DNA of 64,000 bases from Anaerolineae bacterium (GCA_008933735.1 WBUL01000008.1:124001-188000), one strand, 5' to 3'. Shown: positions 16,982-25,456, numbered from the stretch's first letter. Translations and numbers: made by a program. The notes: generated from the letters alone by a model not told the origin.

Positions 16982-18991
16982 TCATGACCAGCGCCTTAAC
17001 AACTGAGCATTCAGCGCTACGACAATTGTACTCGCCGACATAAAAAGTGCCCCGATAGCGGGCGAGAGCACAATGTCAAATGGTGCCAGTACCCCTGCCG
17101 CAAGCGGCAGCGCGACCACGTTATATCCAGTTGCCCACAGCAGATTTTGAATCATCTTGCGGTAGCTGGCGCGGCTGAGTTCAATGATCTTGACCACGTC
17201 CAGCGGGTTGCTCTGTACCAGAATCAGTCCCGCTGATTCAATGGCTACATCGGTCCCGCTCCCGATGGCAATGCCAATATCCGCACGAGTCAGGGCAGGA
17301 GCATCGTTGACACCATCGCCGACCATCGCCACTTTTTTGTTCTGGCGCTGCAATTCTGCAATTTTCTGGTCTTTGTGTTCGGGCAGGACTTCCGCGAATA
17401 CCCGGTCAATACCGAGTTCACGAGCCACCGCTTTCGCAACAGCCTGACTATCGCCTGTCAGCATCGCCACTTCGATGCCCATCTTGTGGAGTTGTTGAAC
17501 CGCCTGTTTACTTTCGGGGCGGATTACATCCGCCAGAGCAAACACCGCCGCGATTTGTTGATCCTGTACCAAGTAGACCACTGTCTGGCCCTTTTCCCCG
17601 GCCTCCTCAGCGAATTGTTTAATCCCATCGTCTGGAGCAGCTTGCAGCATTTCCAGCAGGCGTGGCCCACCCACATATACGGTATGTCCGTTCAAGTTTG
17701 CCTGAGCGCCGCGCCCTTTGAGGGCTTCAAAGCCGCTGATTTCCGGCAGCGAAAGTCTTCTTTCCTCTGCGGCCTGACGGATGCCCTTGGCAATCATATG
17801 TTCCGAGTCGCCTTCAATCGCTGCGGCCAGTGCCAGCGCCTGGTTTTCATCCCACGCTGGTGCAGCGGCAATTCCAACCACACCCTGTTGGCCTCGGGTC
17901 AGTGTGCCAGTTTTATCGAAAACAATTACATTGACATGACGCGCCTCTTCGAGCGCCAGACGATCCCGAATCAGAATGCCGCGTTTGGCAGACAGGGAAG
18001 TGACAATCGCTACCACCAGAGGGATCGCCAGCCCCAGTGCATGAGGACAGGCAATCACCAGTACGGTCACAACGCGCTGAAGCACTTCCACTTCAAAACC
18101 TACCGCAATAATCCACGCGACCGCCGTAATACCTGCCACACCAAGCGCCACGTAAAACAACCAGCCTGCCGCTTTATCGGCTAAAAGCTGTGCACGGGAT
18201 TTGCTTTCCTGCGCTTCCTTAACCAGTCGCATGATACCCGCCAGGGTCGTCTGGTCACCGGTGCTGCTGACCCTTACTCGCAGACTGCCGTCGCCGTTAA
18301 TGGTGCCGCCAATGACCTTATCGCCTGGTAGTTTGGAGACCGGTCGTGATTCACCGGTAATCATGGCCTCATTGAGTTCAGATTTACCTTCCACAACTTC
18401 CCCATCGGCGGGGACACTGGTGCCGGGGCGTACCAGCAGAAGATCGCCTGTTTGAAGCTGATGAACCGGCACAACTTCAATTTCGCCATTGTCTTTCACG
18501 CGCTCGGCAGTGTCCGGCATAAGCTTGGCAAGCTCATTTAAGGCACCAGACGCCTGCCGCACGCTCCTCATTTCAAACCAGTGACCAAGCAGCATCACAT
18601 CAATCAAGGTCGCCATTTCCCAGAAAAAACCGCTTTCCGGGTCAAAGAACAGCGCCGCAAGGCTATATACAAAAGCGACACTGATCGCTAAGGAAATGAG
18701 CAGCATCATACCCGGCTCACGGTTTCTAAGTTCGGGGACAGCCATTTGCAGAAATGGTACACCGCCATAGAGGAAAATGATGATGGAAAAGATGGGTGCG
18801 ATCAGTTGGCTGCCGCTAAATTCTGGCATCGAGAATCCGAACCAATCCTGAATCATCGGACTATACAGCAGCACAGGAACAGTCAGGATTAAGCTGACCA
18901 GGAAACGGTTGCGGAACATCAACTCATGCCCGGTATGGTCGGCTGAGTGATGGGCGTGGCTGGAATGGTCTTCCATATGATTTTTGTGCAT
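16982..18991 (-). CDS. copB: Copper-exporting P1B-type ATPase, CopB-like
   Basis: A 669-residue heavy-metal ATPase. It has a His-rich cytoplasmic N-terminus ([15 protein letters not shown]) instead of a CxxC metal-binding domain, and the membrane motif CPH (residues 315-317, [10 protein letters not shown]), which marks the P1B-3 / CopB group, rather than the CPC of CopA. Other motifs: TGES near 212, phosphorylated D359 in DKTGTLT, the SEHMIAKGI form of the HP locus and [16 protein letters not shown]. It exports copper from the cytoplasm, according to family knowledge. Start at ATG 18991 with GGGAG upstream. It is divergent from a two-component system whose kinase has a metal-binding YHS tail, a likely regulator. 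Silver is an alternative substrate. Confidence 0.92.
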   Translation of the reverse strand: MHKNHMEDHSSHAHHSADHTGHELMFRNRFLVSLILTVPVLLYSPMIQDWFGFSMPEFSGSQLIAPIFSIIIFLYGGVPFLQMAVPELRNREPGMMLLISLAISVAFVYSLAALFFDPESGFFWEMATLIDVMLLGHWFEMRSVRQASGALNELAKLMPDTAERVKDNGEIEVVPVHQLQTGDLLLVRPGTSVPADGEVVEGKSELNEAMITGESRPVSKLPGDKVIGGTINGDGSLRVRVSSTGDQTTLAGIMRLVKEAQESKSRAQLLADKAAGWLFYVALGVAGITAVAWIIAVGFEVEVLQRVVTVLVIACPHALGLAIPLVVAIVTSLSAKRGILIRDRLALEEARHVNVIVFDKTGTLTRGQQGVVGIAAAPAWDENQALALAAAIEGDSEHMIAKGIRQAAEERRLSLPEISGFEALKGRGAQANLNGHTVYVGGPRLLEMLQAAPDDGIKQFAEEAGEKGQTVVYLVQDQQIAAVFALADVIRPESKQAVQQLHKMGIEVAMLTGDSQAVAKAVARELGIDRVFAEVLPEHKDQKIAELQRQNKKVAMVGDGVNDAPALTRADIGIAIGSGTDVAIESAGLILVQSNPLDVVKIIELSRASYRKMIQNLLWATGYNVVALPLAAGVLAPFDIVLSPAIGALFMSASTIVVALNAQLLRRWS

Positions 18992-19018
18992 GATGGTTTA
19001 CTCCCTCTCTTCTCATGC

Positions 19019-19047
19019 ACTATAAGACAAACATCGAATCCTGTAAC
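19019..19047 (-). promoter_or_regulatory. Likely copB promoter
   Basis: On the minus strand GTTACA (19047-19042), 17 bases and TATAGT (19024-19019), with a start near 19012, about 20 bases before the copB ATG. A 12-base palindrome touches its upstream side. Confidence 0.45.
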
Positions 19048-19048
19048 A

Positions 19049-19060
19049 CGCCATCTGGCG
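19049..19060. promoter_or_regulatory. Palindrome CGCCATCTGGCG between divergent copB and regulator genes
   Basis: CGCCA-TC-TGGCG is a 5+5 inverted repeat located just upstream of the proposed copB -35 box and just before the -35 of the regulator. Its position suits an operator for the NarL-type regulator encoded next to it, but NarL-family sites vary and nothing else supports the call. Confidence 0.3.
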
Positions 19061-19063
19061 GAT

Positions 19064-19091
19064 TTGAGGAGCTTCTGCAATTGGTTATCCT
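19064..19091 (+). promoter_or_regulatory. Likely promoter of the two-component operon
   Basis: TTGAGG (19064-19069), a 16-base spacer and TATCCT (19086-19091). The start would be near 19098, followed by GAGGAG at 19105. Each box matches four of six consensus bases. Confidence 0.35.
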
Positions 19092-19118
19092 AATGTAAAT
19101 TTAAGAGGAGAAATGGCA

Positions 19119-19760
19119 ATGAGGGTGCTGCTGGCAGAAGATCATAAAATTGTGAGACAGGGAACCCGCCTGTATCTCGAAAGTGTTGGGATTGAAGTAG
19201 TAGGCGAGGCGGCTAACGGGCATGAGGCGATTCAACTGGTGCGTCAGATGCAGCCCGATGTGGTTGTGATGGACATTCATATGCCAGACCTAACCGGCAT
19301 AGAGGCCACGCGGCGGATTCGTCATGAAAATGAGGATGTGCGGGTGCTGGTGCTGACTGCTTACGACAACCCCACCTACGTCCAGGCCTTGCTCAATGCA
19401 GGGGCAGATGGGTTTGTCCTCAAAACAGCAGAATTTGCTGAACTTCACCGTGCCTTGAAGGAGGTTTATGTTGGACGCTCGGCATTTGACCCCCAAATCG
19501 TGGAAAAAGCGGCCCGCCTCAATGAGGAACTGCCTGCTTTTGTGGAAGATTTGACTGACCGTGAAATTGAAGTCTTAAGACACGCCGCGCAGGGGTTAAC
19601 GAACAAGCGAATCGGTGAAATCCTGTTTATTTCAGATCGCACTGTGCAGGGGCATTTGCAGAGAATTTACCGCAAATTGAATGTTACCACCCGTACAGAA
19701 GCGGTCACCACCGCCTTGGGCCAGGGTTATATTACTTTAGATGAGGAGGATAATCGATGA
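19119..19760 (+). CDS. NarL/FixJ-family response regulator
   Basis: A 213-residue regulator: receiver domain (residues 1-120) with acidic pocket in LLAEDHK, the phosphoacceptor Asp in VVVMDIHMPDLTG, Thr in LVLTAYD and Lys in FVLKTAE, then a LuxR-type helix-turn-helix (LTDREIEVLRHAAQGLTNKR, about 145-205). The second ATG at 19119 is preferred because GAGGAG (19105-19110) is 8 bases upstream; it is only 2 bases before the ATG at 19113. The next gene, the kinase, overlaps by 4 bases (ATGA), so they form one two-component system. Its place opposite copB suggests copper-responsive control. Confidence 0.93.
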   Translation: MRVLLAEDHKIVRQGTRLYLESVGIEVVGEAANGHEAIQLVRQMQPDVVVMDIHMPDLTGIEATRRIRHENEDVRVLVLTAYDNPTYVQALLNAGADGFVLKTAEFAELHRALKEVYVGRSAFDPQIVEKAARLNEELPAFVEDLTDREIEVLRHAAQGLTNKRIGEILFISDRTVQGHLQRIYRKLNVTTRTEAVTTALGQGYITLDEEDNR

Positions 19761-20884
19761 TATTTTTTCCCGCCCACTGGCATACGCTGATTCATTTATG
19801 TTTCTGGCTGGCGCTGCTGGTGACTCCTGTTCTCGTTGGGCTGACTTTGCTCAATATCTGGCTGGTGGTGCGGGTCCTGTATCCGCTTCAACGTCTCGCC
19901 ACTCAGGCTGTCCGCCTGCAAAATGGCGATTTTGTGGCTTTTGAATCTCGCATTGGTGGAATTGCAGAAATTGAACACCTGCGCTGTTCACTCTCCGGCA
20001 TGGTGCGTCATATCCGTCACAGTCATGAACAGCGCCAGGGATTCATTGAGACTCTGACGACGGCGCAGGAAGCGGAACGCAGCCGCATTGCCCGCGAACT
20101 CCACGATGATACCGTGCAGTCATTTATTGTGGTTGGGCAGAGTGTTGACCTGGCAAGTCAGTGGATTGAAAGCACCCCCTCACGAGCAGTAGACATCCTC
20201 AGGATGGCCCGGCAGCAGGTCACGGAAACAGTAATGAATTTGCGAAACCTTATTGCTGATCTGCGTCCGCCGGCGCTGGAAGAACTGGGTTTAGTTCCTG
20301 CGTTACAAATGTGGGCAGAAAACCTTTCCGATATTCGGTTGAATGTTGAGATTCATGGAACACAGCGCCGCCTGAATGAGGTGAGTGAATTAACGCTTTT
20401 CCGCTGCGCCCAGGAAGGAATCTCTAATGCTCAGCGTCACGGTCGGGCGACGGAGATCTTTTTGCAGATTATCTACCAGCCAGAGTGTGTGCGGCTAATT
20501 GTTTCGGATAATGGCACGGGATTCGATGTCCTGGCGCAGATCAATGCCAATGCCTCACACGGTCATTATGGGCTGTTGGGCATTCAAGAACGAGTGAATC
20601 GGCTGAACGGCACGCTTGACCTGCAAAGTACACTTGAACACGGCACCACGCTGCACATTTCACTGCCCACTGCCGAAGCCATCCAACCGCCTAACACCGT
20701 CCGTGATCCGATTTGCCATGCCCTTATTGAGCCGCATGAGGCTTACTACAGTCTTGTCTACGAAGGCGAACGTTTCTATTTCTGCTGTCCGGTTTGCCAG
20801 GGAGCATTCCAGAACGCGCCAGATTTGTATCTGCCAGAAGCTAAAAAGCCAACATCACCTATAAAAAACTTGACTCCGGCCTGA
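19757..20884 (+). CDS. NarL-type sensor histidine kinase with C-terminal YHS metal-binding domain
   Basis: A 375-residue kinase. A single hydrophobic stretch (residues 10-42) follows a His-rich start (FFPAHWHTLIHLC), then a HAMP-like linker (43-95), HisKA-3 with H116 in RIARELHDDTVQSF, an HATPase domain with GISNAQRHGRATE and DNGTGF, and after it (317-360) a YHS domain: DPICHALIEPHEAYY and FYFCCPVCQGAF, with cysteines 320, 343, 344 and 347. YHS domains bind metals and are found in copper ATPases and mercury or copper chaperone-like proteins. Placement next to copB suggests that the tail senses cytoplasmic copper and adjusts kinase activity. This arrangement is uncommon to my knowledge. Direct ligand evidence is absent. 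Confidence 0.88.
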   Translation: MIFFPAHWHTLIHLCFWLALLVTPVLVGLTLLNIWLVVRVLYPLQRLATQAVRLQNGDFVAFESRIGGIAEIEHLRCSLSGMVRHIRHSHEQRQGFIETLTTAQEAERSRIARELHDDTVQSFIVVGQSVDLASQWIESTPSRAVDILRMARQQVTETVMNLRNLIADLRPPALEELGLVPALQMWAENLSDIRLNVEIHGTQRRLNEVSELTLFRCAQEGISNAQRHGRATEIFLQIIYQPECVRLIVSDNGTGFDVLAQINANASHGHYGLLGIQERVNRLNGTLDLQSTLEHGTTLHISLPTAEAIQPPNTVRDPICHALIEPHEAYYSLVYEGERFYFCCPVCQGAFQNAPDLYLPEAKKPTSPIKNLTPA

Positions 20885-20924
20885 CATGAAATTTTCATTT
20901 ATTATGCTCTCGCACAATTCTATC

Positions 20925-20953
20925 TTGAACAACGAGTAAACCTGGGCTAACAT
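20925..20953 (+). promoter_or_regulatory. Promoter of the SRP RNA gene
   Basis: TTGAAC (20925-20930), 17 bases and TAACAT (20948-20953), giving a start near 20960, just upstream of the left arm of the SRP RNA helix at 20968. Confidence 0.5.
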
Positions 20954-20963
20954 TTCAAACACG

Positions 20964-21103
20964 ATGCGTTCTCTGCATAGAGGTCGGTCTGGGCCTTGCA
21001 CGGCAGGGTCTCCGAACCATGTCAGGACCTAGCGGTAGCAGCATTAAGGGGAATACCCTGGGTGTTGCAAGATCACCTGGGCTGACCTCTATGCAGAGAA
21101 CTT
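20964..21103 (+). ncRNA. ffs: Signal recognition particle RNA (4.5S-like, small bacterial type)
   Basis: The RNA scaffold of the SRP, binding Ffh and, through the apical loop, FtsY. An 18-base arm GTTCTCTGCATAGAGGTC (20968-20985) pairs perfectly with GACCTCTATGCAGAGAAC (21084-21101) as terminal helix. Inner helices follow: GGTCTGGG with CCTGGGCT (with wobbles), CTTGCA with TGCAAG, CAGGGT with ACCCTG. The universal core is seen: GTCAGG (21021-21026), a three-base stem ACC/GGT, and AGCAGC (21037-21042), with the flanking GAACCAT and ATTAAGGGG also typical. The apical tetraloop is TAGC instead of GGAA. There is no Alu domain. No T-run terminator follows, so the 3' end may be processed. The exact ends are uncertain by a few bases. 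The 5' part of ORF 21019-22488 is a shadow of this RNA. Confidence 0.95.
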
Positions 21104-21126
21104 GGCCTGTAGGAATTTCCCCGCGC

Positions 21127-22488
21127 ATGAGTTTCCGAACACTGCGTTTTGCAGGCGCAGTTTTTTTTGTCTTTCTGGCAGTGGCAGCACTGTACTGGTT
21201 TTCCCTGGACAAAATCACCTTTAGTATCAACGGAAAAACTTTTTCGGCGCGTCTTCATGGCGAAACTGTTGGTGATGCCATCAAAATGGCGGAGGTGCTG
21301 GTTGATTCTGCCGATATCGTTGAACCAGCTATGAGTACACCTCTTTCCGATGGGATGACTATCAATATCAAGAAAGCGGAGCAGGTTGCCGTTGAAGCAG
21401 ATGGTCAGATTCTGCGAGTGTATACCCATGCCACCGACCCATTAATTATTCTTTCAGAAGCCAATATCCAGCTTGGTGAAAATGATGAAGTGATCGTCGA
21501 TGGTATCCCTATCAAACAGCATACAATTACCCAACGCCCACCTCGCGTTTTGCGAGTCCTCCGCGCAATGGTTGTTACAATAGAGGACAATAACACGTCG
21601 ATAACAGTGAGTACGACGGCGCAGACGGTAGGGGGGGCGTTAACCAACGCCAACTTATCGTTGTTTGTAGCTGATAAGGTGATCCCACCGCTGGATGCAC
21701 CATTGACGGAGGGAATGAGGGTTCAAATTAACCGTTCTCGTCCGGTAACAGTTCGTATAGATGGCCGCATGATCATAACACGCACGACAGCAGAAACAGT
21801 CCAGGAGGCACTGGTTGAGTTAGGGATTGCCCTTTCCGGCCTCGATTATGTGATTCCGAATGAAACCGCCCCCCTTGCTGCCGAGATTCAGGTGGTGAGG
21901 GTGACAGAAACATTTGAGATTATTGAAGAAGCCTTACCATACCGCACGATCCTGCGCCCCGATGGAAACCTACCGCTGGATGTCAGAGCAACACTCCAAC
22001 CTGGTGAGCAGGGGGTCTTCAGGAGACGCTACCGTACCCGTCTGGAAGATGGGCAGATGATCAGCCACGTGCAGCTCGATAGCTGGATCGAAAAACACCC
22101 GATAGACGAAATTGTCGTCTATGGCACGCAAATTCAAATCCGTACACGCCCGACGGAAATCGGGCAAATCGAATACTGGCGTGTCCTGACCATGAACGTC
22201 GGTGCTTACAGTCCAGCACTTGCTGGTAAAAATATGACCAGCACCGGTGAAATTCTGCGGAAAGGGGTTGTCGCTGTTGATCCAGCAGTGATTCCGCTGG
22301 GCAGTCGGGTTTATATCGAGGGCTATGGTCAGGCTGTCGCCGCCGATGTACTTCCAGAAGCCAGCGGGCTTTCGATCATGCTCGGCTACGAAGATGATCA
22401 TATTCAGCCCTGGAGTGGTGAGGTAGAAGTCTATTTGCTCACCCCACCGCCCCAGTTCATTCCCTATCTATTGCAGGAATCACCATGA
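21127..22488 (+). CDS. Membrane-anchored DUF348/G5/3D-domain cell-wall protein (YabE/Rpf-like)
   Basis: A 453-residue exported protein. Order: N-terminal signal or anchor helix (RFAGAVFFVFLAVAALYWF), three DUF348 ubiquitin-like repeats (about 30-270; each with the TVGDAIKMA, IILSEANIQL or TVQEALVELG type of motif), a G5 domain (about 285-355, with LPYRTILRPDG) and a C-terminal 3D domain (about 375-445; TSTGEILRKGVVAVDPAVIP, GSRVYIEGYG). Such proteins are cell-wall lytic enzymes related to YabE and resuscitation-promoting factors. The last 3D motif is AADVLPEASGLSIMLGYEDD and lacks the usual third Asp arrangement, so activity is uncertain. The start at ATG 21127 has AGGA 12 bases upstream; the ORF-track start lies inside the SRP RNA. 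It overlaps ksgA by 4 bases, the same order seen for yabE-ksgA in Firmicutes. Confidence 0.85.
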   Translation: MSFRTLRFAGAVFFVFLAVAALYWFSLDKITFSINGKTFSARLHGETVGDAIKMAEVLVDSADIVEPAMSTPLSDGMTINIKKAEQVAVEADGQILRVYTHATDPLIILSEANIQLGENDEVIVDGIPIKQHTITQRPPRVLRVLRAMVVTIEDNNTSITVSTTAQTVGGALTNANLSLFVADKVIPPLDAPLTEGMRVQINRSRPVTVRIDGRMIITRTTAETVQEALVELGIALSGLDYVIPNETAPLAAEIQVVRVTETFEIIEEALPYRTILRPDGNLPLDVRATLQPGEQGVFRRRYRTRLEDGQMISHVQLDSWIEKHPIDEIVVYGTQIQIRTRPTEIGQIEYWRVLTMNVGAYSPALAGKNMTSTGEILRKGVVAVDPAVIPLGSRVYIEGYGQAVAADVLPEASGLSIMLGYEDDHIQPWSGEVEVYLLTPPPQFIPYLLQESP

Positions 22489-23312
22489 CTAATCCCCGTC
22501 AACTGTTAGATGCATATGCTGTTCAGCCTAAAAAAGGGCTGGGGCAGAATTTTCTGTTTGACCCCAACACCCTTCAAAAGATCGTGGACTGTGCCAGACT
22601 TCAAAAAAGCGATACCGTATTAGAAATTGGGCCGGGAACAGGCGGCATGACCGCCCTTCTGGCCCGGCAGGCCGCTCAGGTGATTGCGGTTGAACTCGAT
22701 GAACGGTTGCAGCCGATACTGGCCCACGAATTTGCCAGTTATCGCAATGTTGAATTTTACTGGGGAGACATTTTAGAAGTCGATCTTGCTGAGTTGGTGG
22801 GAAATCGCCCTTACAAAGTCGTGGCAAATCTTCCATACTACATTACCAGCGCGATCTTACGAAAACTGCTTGAATCTGTGCCCAGACCGCAAACCCTCAC
22901 AGTGACCGTCCAAAAAGAAGTGGCTGAACGAGTCATTGCTCAGCCAGATAATATGAGCTTGTTGAGCGTTAGTGTGCAGTTTTATGGCAAACCACACATC
23001 GTCGCAAAAGTTAAATCCGCTGTGTTCTGGCCCAAACCGGATGTGGACTCGGCAGTACTGCATATTGAGGTGTATGATACGCCGCCTGTTGATGTGCCGG
23101 ATGAGGATACATTTTTCAAGATGGCGCGTGCAGGGTTCAGCCAGAAGCGTAAACAAATTAAAAATTCACTGGCGGGTGGACTCGGGCTGTCCAATGAGGT
23201 GGTGACCACTTTACTGAACACTGCTCGAATTGACGGGACGCGCCGCGCTGAAACAATGAGATTAGAAGAATGGGCGGCGCTCACCAGAGCATATAAAAAT
23301 GAAGGATACTGA
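22485..23312 (+). CDS. rsmA: 16S rRNA (adenine1518-N6/adenine1519-N6)-dimethyltransferase
   Basis: A 275-residue Rossmann-fold methyltransferase that dimethylates two adjacent adenines in the 3' hairpin of 16S rRNA during 30S maturation, using S-adenosylmethionine. Motifs: KKGLGQNFLFD at the N-terminus, EIGPGTGGMTA (motif I), VIAVELDERL (motif II) and the catalytic NLPYYITSAIL (motif IV), then the helical C-domain with FSQKRKQIKNSL. Length is standard. Its start overlaps the upstream 3D-domain gene (ATGA), and the next gene begins right after its stop codon, so all three form one unit. Also known as ksgA. Confidence 0.97.
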   Translation: MTNPRQLLDAYAVQPKKGLGQNFLFDPNTLQKIVDCARLQKSDTVLEIGPGTGGMTALLARQAAQVIAVELDERLQPILAHEFASYRNVEFYWGDILEVDLAELVGNRPYKVVANLPYYITSAILRKLLESVPRPQTLTVTVQKEVAERVIAQPDNMSLLSVSVQFYGKPHIVAKVKSAVFWPKPDVDSAVLHIEVYDTPPVDVPDEDTFFKMARAGFSQKRKQIKNSLAGGLGLSNEVVTTLLNTARIDGTRRAETMRLEEWAALTRAYKNEGY

Positions 23313-24350
23313 ATGCGCGTGTTAATTACCGGCGGCGCGGGTTTTATCGGGTCGCATATGTCTACCTACTGGGCGGAACAGGGCGCCGATGTGATCGTCT
23401 TTGATAATCTGACAAGGCGCGGTGCGAAGCACAACCTGGATGCCTTGCGCGAGAAATTTCCCACGCTGACCCATATTATGGGTGATGTACGCAATTTTGA
23501 TGCGGTCAGCACGGCGATGCAGGGTGTTGATCTGGTGCTGCACCTGGCAGGGCAGGTCGCTGTCACAACGTCCGTGGTTAACCCCCGCTCGGATTTTGAA
23601 ATTAATGCACTTGGCACCTTGAATGTCCTGGAGGCAGTGCGGCTTTCGAAAAATCCACCCATTCTGTTCAATTTTTCGACGAATAAAGTTTACGGGCATC
23701 TGGATTACCTGCCAGTAGTGGAGCAGGAGACGCGCTATGCTTTCGATCACAATCTGAAGGGCATTACAGAAGATTACCCATTGGATTTTCATTCTCCTTA
23801 TGGATGCTCTAAAGGAACAGGTGACCAGTATGTGCGTGATTATGCCCGGATTTATGGACTGCGGAACGTTGTTTTCCGCATGTCCTGTATTTATGGCCCG
23901 CGCCAGTTCGGAATCGAGGATCAAGGCTGGCTGGCACATTTTGTCATTTCCGCACTGCTTGATCGTCCGATTACAATTTACGGCAACGGAAAACAGGTGC
24001 GCGATGTGCTGTTTGTGGCAGATTTGGTTCGGGCCGTCGCGTCCGCAGTTCAAAACATAGACCACACCGCCGGAAATATCTATAACATTGGTGGTGGACT
24101 GGATAACTCACTGGCGGTGTGGACGGAATTTGCCCCCCTGCTCGAAGAAATTTCTGGCCTGCGAATTCCGGTCAGGTACAGCGAGTGGCGTCCCGGTGAC
24201 CAGAAGATATACATCAGCGACACCGGCCGGGCTTTTCAGGATTTTGGCTGGCAGCCAACGATCTCCCCGCGTGAAGGGGTGCGGCGCATGACCGAGTGGA
24301 TACAGGAAAATCTAGGCACAATTCAATCTTATCTGGCGGCGTCTTCGTAA
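23313..24350 (+). CDS. NAD-dependent epimerase, CDP-paratose 2-epimerase-like
   Basis: A 345-residue extended short-chain dehydrogenase/reductase. The NAD site is VLITGGAGFIGSH at the N-terminus, the catalytic YxxxK is in FHSPYGCSKGTGDQYV (about residue 167), and TNKVYG plus SCIYGPRQFGIEDQGW are hallmark segments of CDP-tyvelose/paratose 2-epimerase (RfbE) relatives. It probably makes or interconverts a nucleotide-linked deoxy or plain sugar for surface glycan. ATG follows directly after the rsmA stop (TGAATG), so it is co-transcribed with rsmA. Its end overlaps the convergent GT4 by 22 bases. UDP-glucose 4-epimerase-like activity is the alternative; no galE is otherwise seen in the window. 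Confidence 0.85.
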   Translation: MRVLITGGAGFIGSHMSTYWAEQGADVIVFDNLTRRGAKHNLDALREKFPTLTHIMGDVRNFDAVSTAMQGVDLVLHLAGQVAVTTSVVNPRSDFEINALGTLNVLEAVRLSKNPPILFNFSTNKVYGHLDYLPVVEQETRYAFDHNLKGITEDYPLDFHSPYGCSKGTGDQYVRDYARIYGLRNVVFRMSCIYGPRQFGIEDQGWLAHFVISALLDRPITIYGNGKQVRDVLFVADLVRAVASAVQNIDHTAGNIYNIGGGLDNSLAVWTEFAPLLEEISGLRIPVRYSEWRPGDQKIYISDTGRAFQDFGWQPTISPREGVRRMTEWIQENLGTIQSYLAASS

Positions 24351-25453
24351 ATCTGTACCAGTCGGCAGGCCAGATTCGACCATGACAGGCGCTCAGCATG
24401 ATGAGGTGCCGCCGCTTTCATTTTTTTGTACAACGATTCGTCTGTCAACAGACGTACCAGGGCATCGGCAGTAGCCTGCGGGTCATTTTGTGGCACCAGC
24501 AGTCCGGTTTCCTCATGAACAATCGCTTCCATTGCGCCACAGTTGTAAGTGCCAATGGCAGGTGTTCCGGCTGCCGCCGCTTCCAGAAATACAAATCCCA
24601 AGCCCTCAAAACTGCTGCCTTGATTCACCGACGGCAGCAAGAACACATCTGACCGTTGGTACCACGCCACCAGTGTACTGTACGGCGGAAGCTGCCCCAG
24701 AAAATGTACCTGTGTATTCAGGTTCAGTTCGGTAATGCGTTTTTTCAGAGCAGCGGTGTAATCGGGCATCTCATTAAAATTTCCTGCAATGGCGTAGTGC
24801 AGATTGGGTATCTTTTCCCGTACAAGCGCGACGGCTTCAATTGATATGTGCATTCCCTTACGCGGTTTGACAGCACCCACGCTCAGTACAACGGGTTCCT
24901 TGCCAACCCATTCCGGCAGATCAGCTTCGATAGTCTTCTGAAAACGCTCAGGATGCACACCACCGGGAAGAATTTCCGTTGGCGGGAGTTTCATCAGCTT
25001 TGCCATCCAGTCACGGGTGAAGCCACTGATGCTGACGATTTTGCTGGCTCTACGGAACGCAGGGGCAAAAAACAATCGCTGCATTGGATTTTCAAGCGGG
25101 CGGATCGCCCAGGTGCCAAATACGGAGAGAATAAACGGCATGTTCTGGGGGAGTGCGGCAGCCACGACCGGCGCGTAGAGTTCAACAATACAGTGAACAG
25201 CGTCGCAGGTTTGCAAAATGCGGCGAAGTGACGGGATCGTAAGTAAGTTGCGGGGCGTTTCCAGACGGCGTGTCAGAACAGGCGGCAAAATGGGGTGATG
25301 CTCCACATCTGCCAGCGCCGGATCCTTGCCCGAATCGGCAGTCACCAGGACGGGTTCAATCCCCAATTTTCGTACTCCGGACACAACTTCAACGGTGTAT
25401 CGCCCCCATCCGGCCTTACTAACCGCCTCGTGCGAGACATAACAAACACGCAA
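24329..25453 (-). CDS. Glycosyltransferase family 4
   Basis: A 374-residue GT-B enzyme. N-domain MRVCYVSHEAVSKAGWGRYT, C-domain VVLSVGAVKPRKGMHISIEA and FEGLGFVFLEAAAAGTPAIG with the E-x7-E donor motif near residue 285. Start is a TTG at 25453 with AAGGAG 8 bases upstream; that binding site lies in the last codons (ATC AAA GGA GAA) of the lipoprotein gene, so the two are translationally coupled. Its last 22 bases overlap the convergent epimerase gene. The sugar is unknown. Confidence 0.88.
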   Translation of the reverse strand: MRVCYVSHEAVSKAGWGRYTVEVVSGVRKLGIEPVLVTADSGKDPALADVEHHPILPPVLTRRLETPRNLLTIPSLRRILQTCDAVHCIVELYAPVVAAALPQNMPFILSVFGTWAIRPLENPMQRLFFAPAFRRASKIVSISGFTRDWMAKLMKLPPTEILPGGVHPERFQKTIEADLPEWVGKEPVVLSVGAVKPRKGMHISIEAVALVREKIPNLHYAIAGNFNEMPDYTAALKKRITELNLNTQVHFLGQLPPYSTLVAWYQRSDVFLLPSVNQGSSFEGLGFVFLEAAAAGTPAIGTYNCGAMEAIVHEETGLLVPQNDPQATADALVRLLTDESLYKKMKAAAPHHAERLSWSNLACRLVQIYEDAAR

Positions 25454-25456
25454 GTA

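Noticed and set aside
17375-18184. 269-residue ORF opposite copB
   Set aside because: Long shadow frame within a well-supported ATPase gene; no domain character or own ribosome binding site.
21019-21126. N-terminal 36 residues of ORF 21019..22488
   Set aside because: The stretch is the 3' two thirds of the SRP RNA plus a short leader; the protein-like part (membrane helix) begins at ATG 21127.
23322-24065. 247-residue minus-strand ORF
   Set aside because: Antisense to the epimerase, whose motifs fill the whole stretch.
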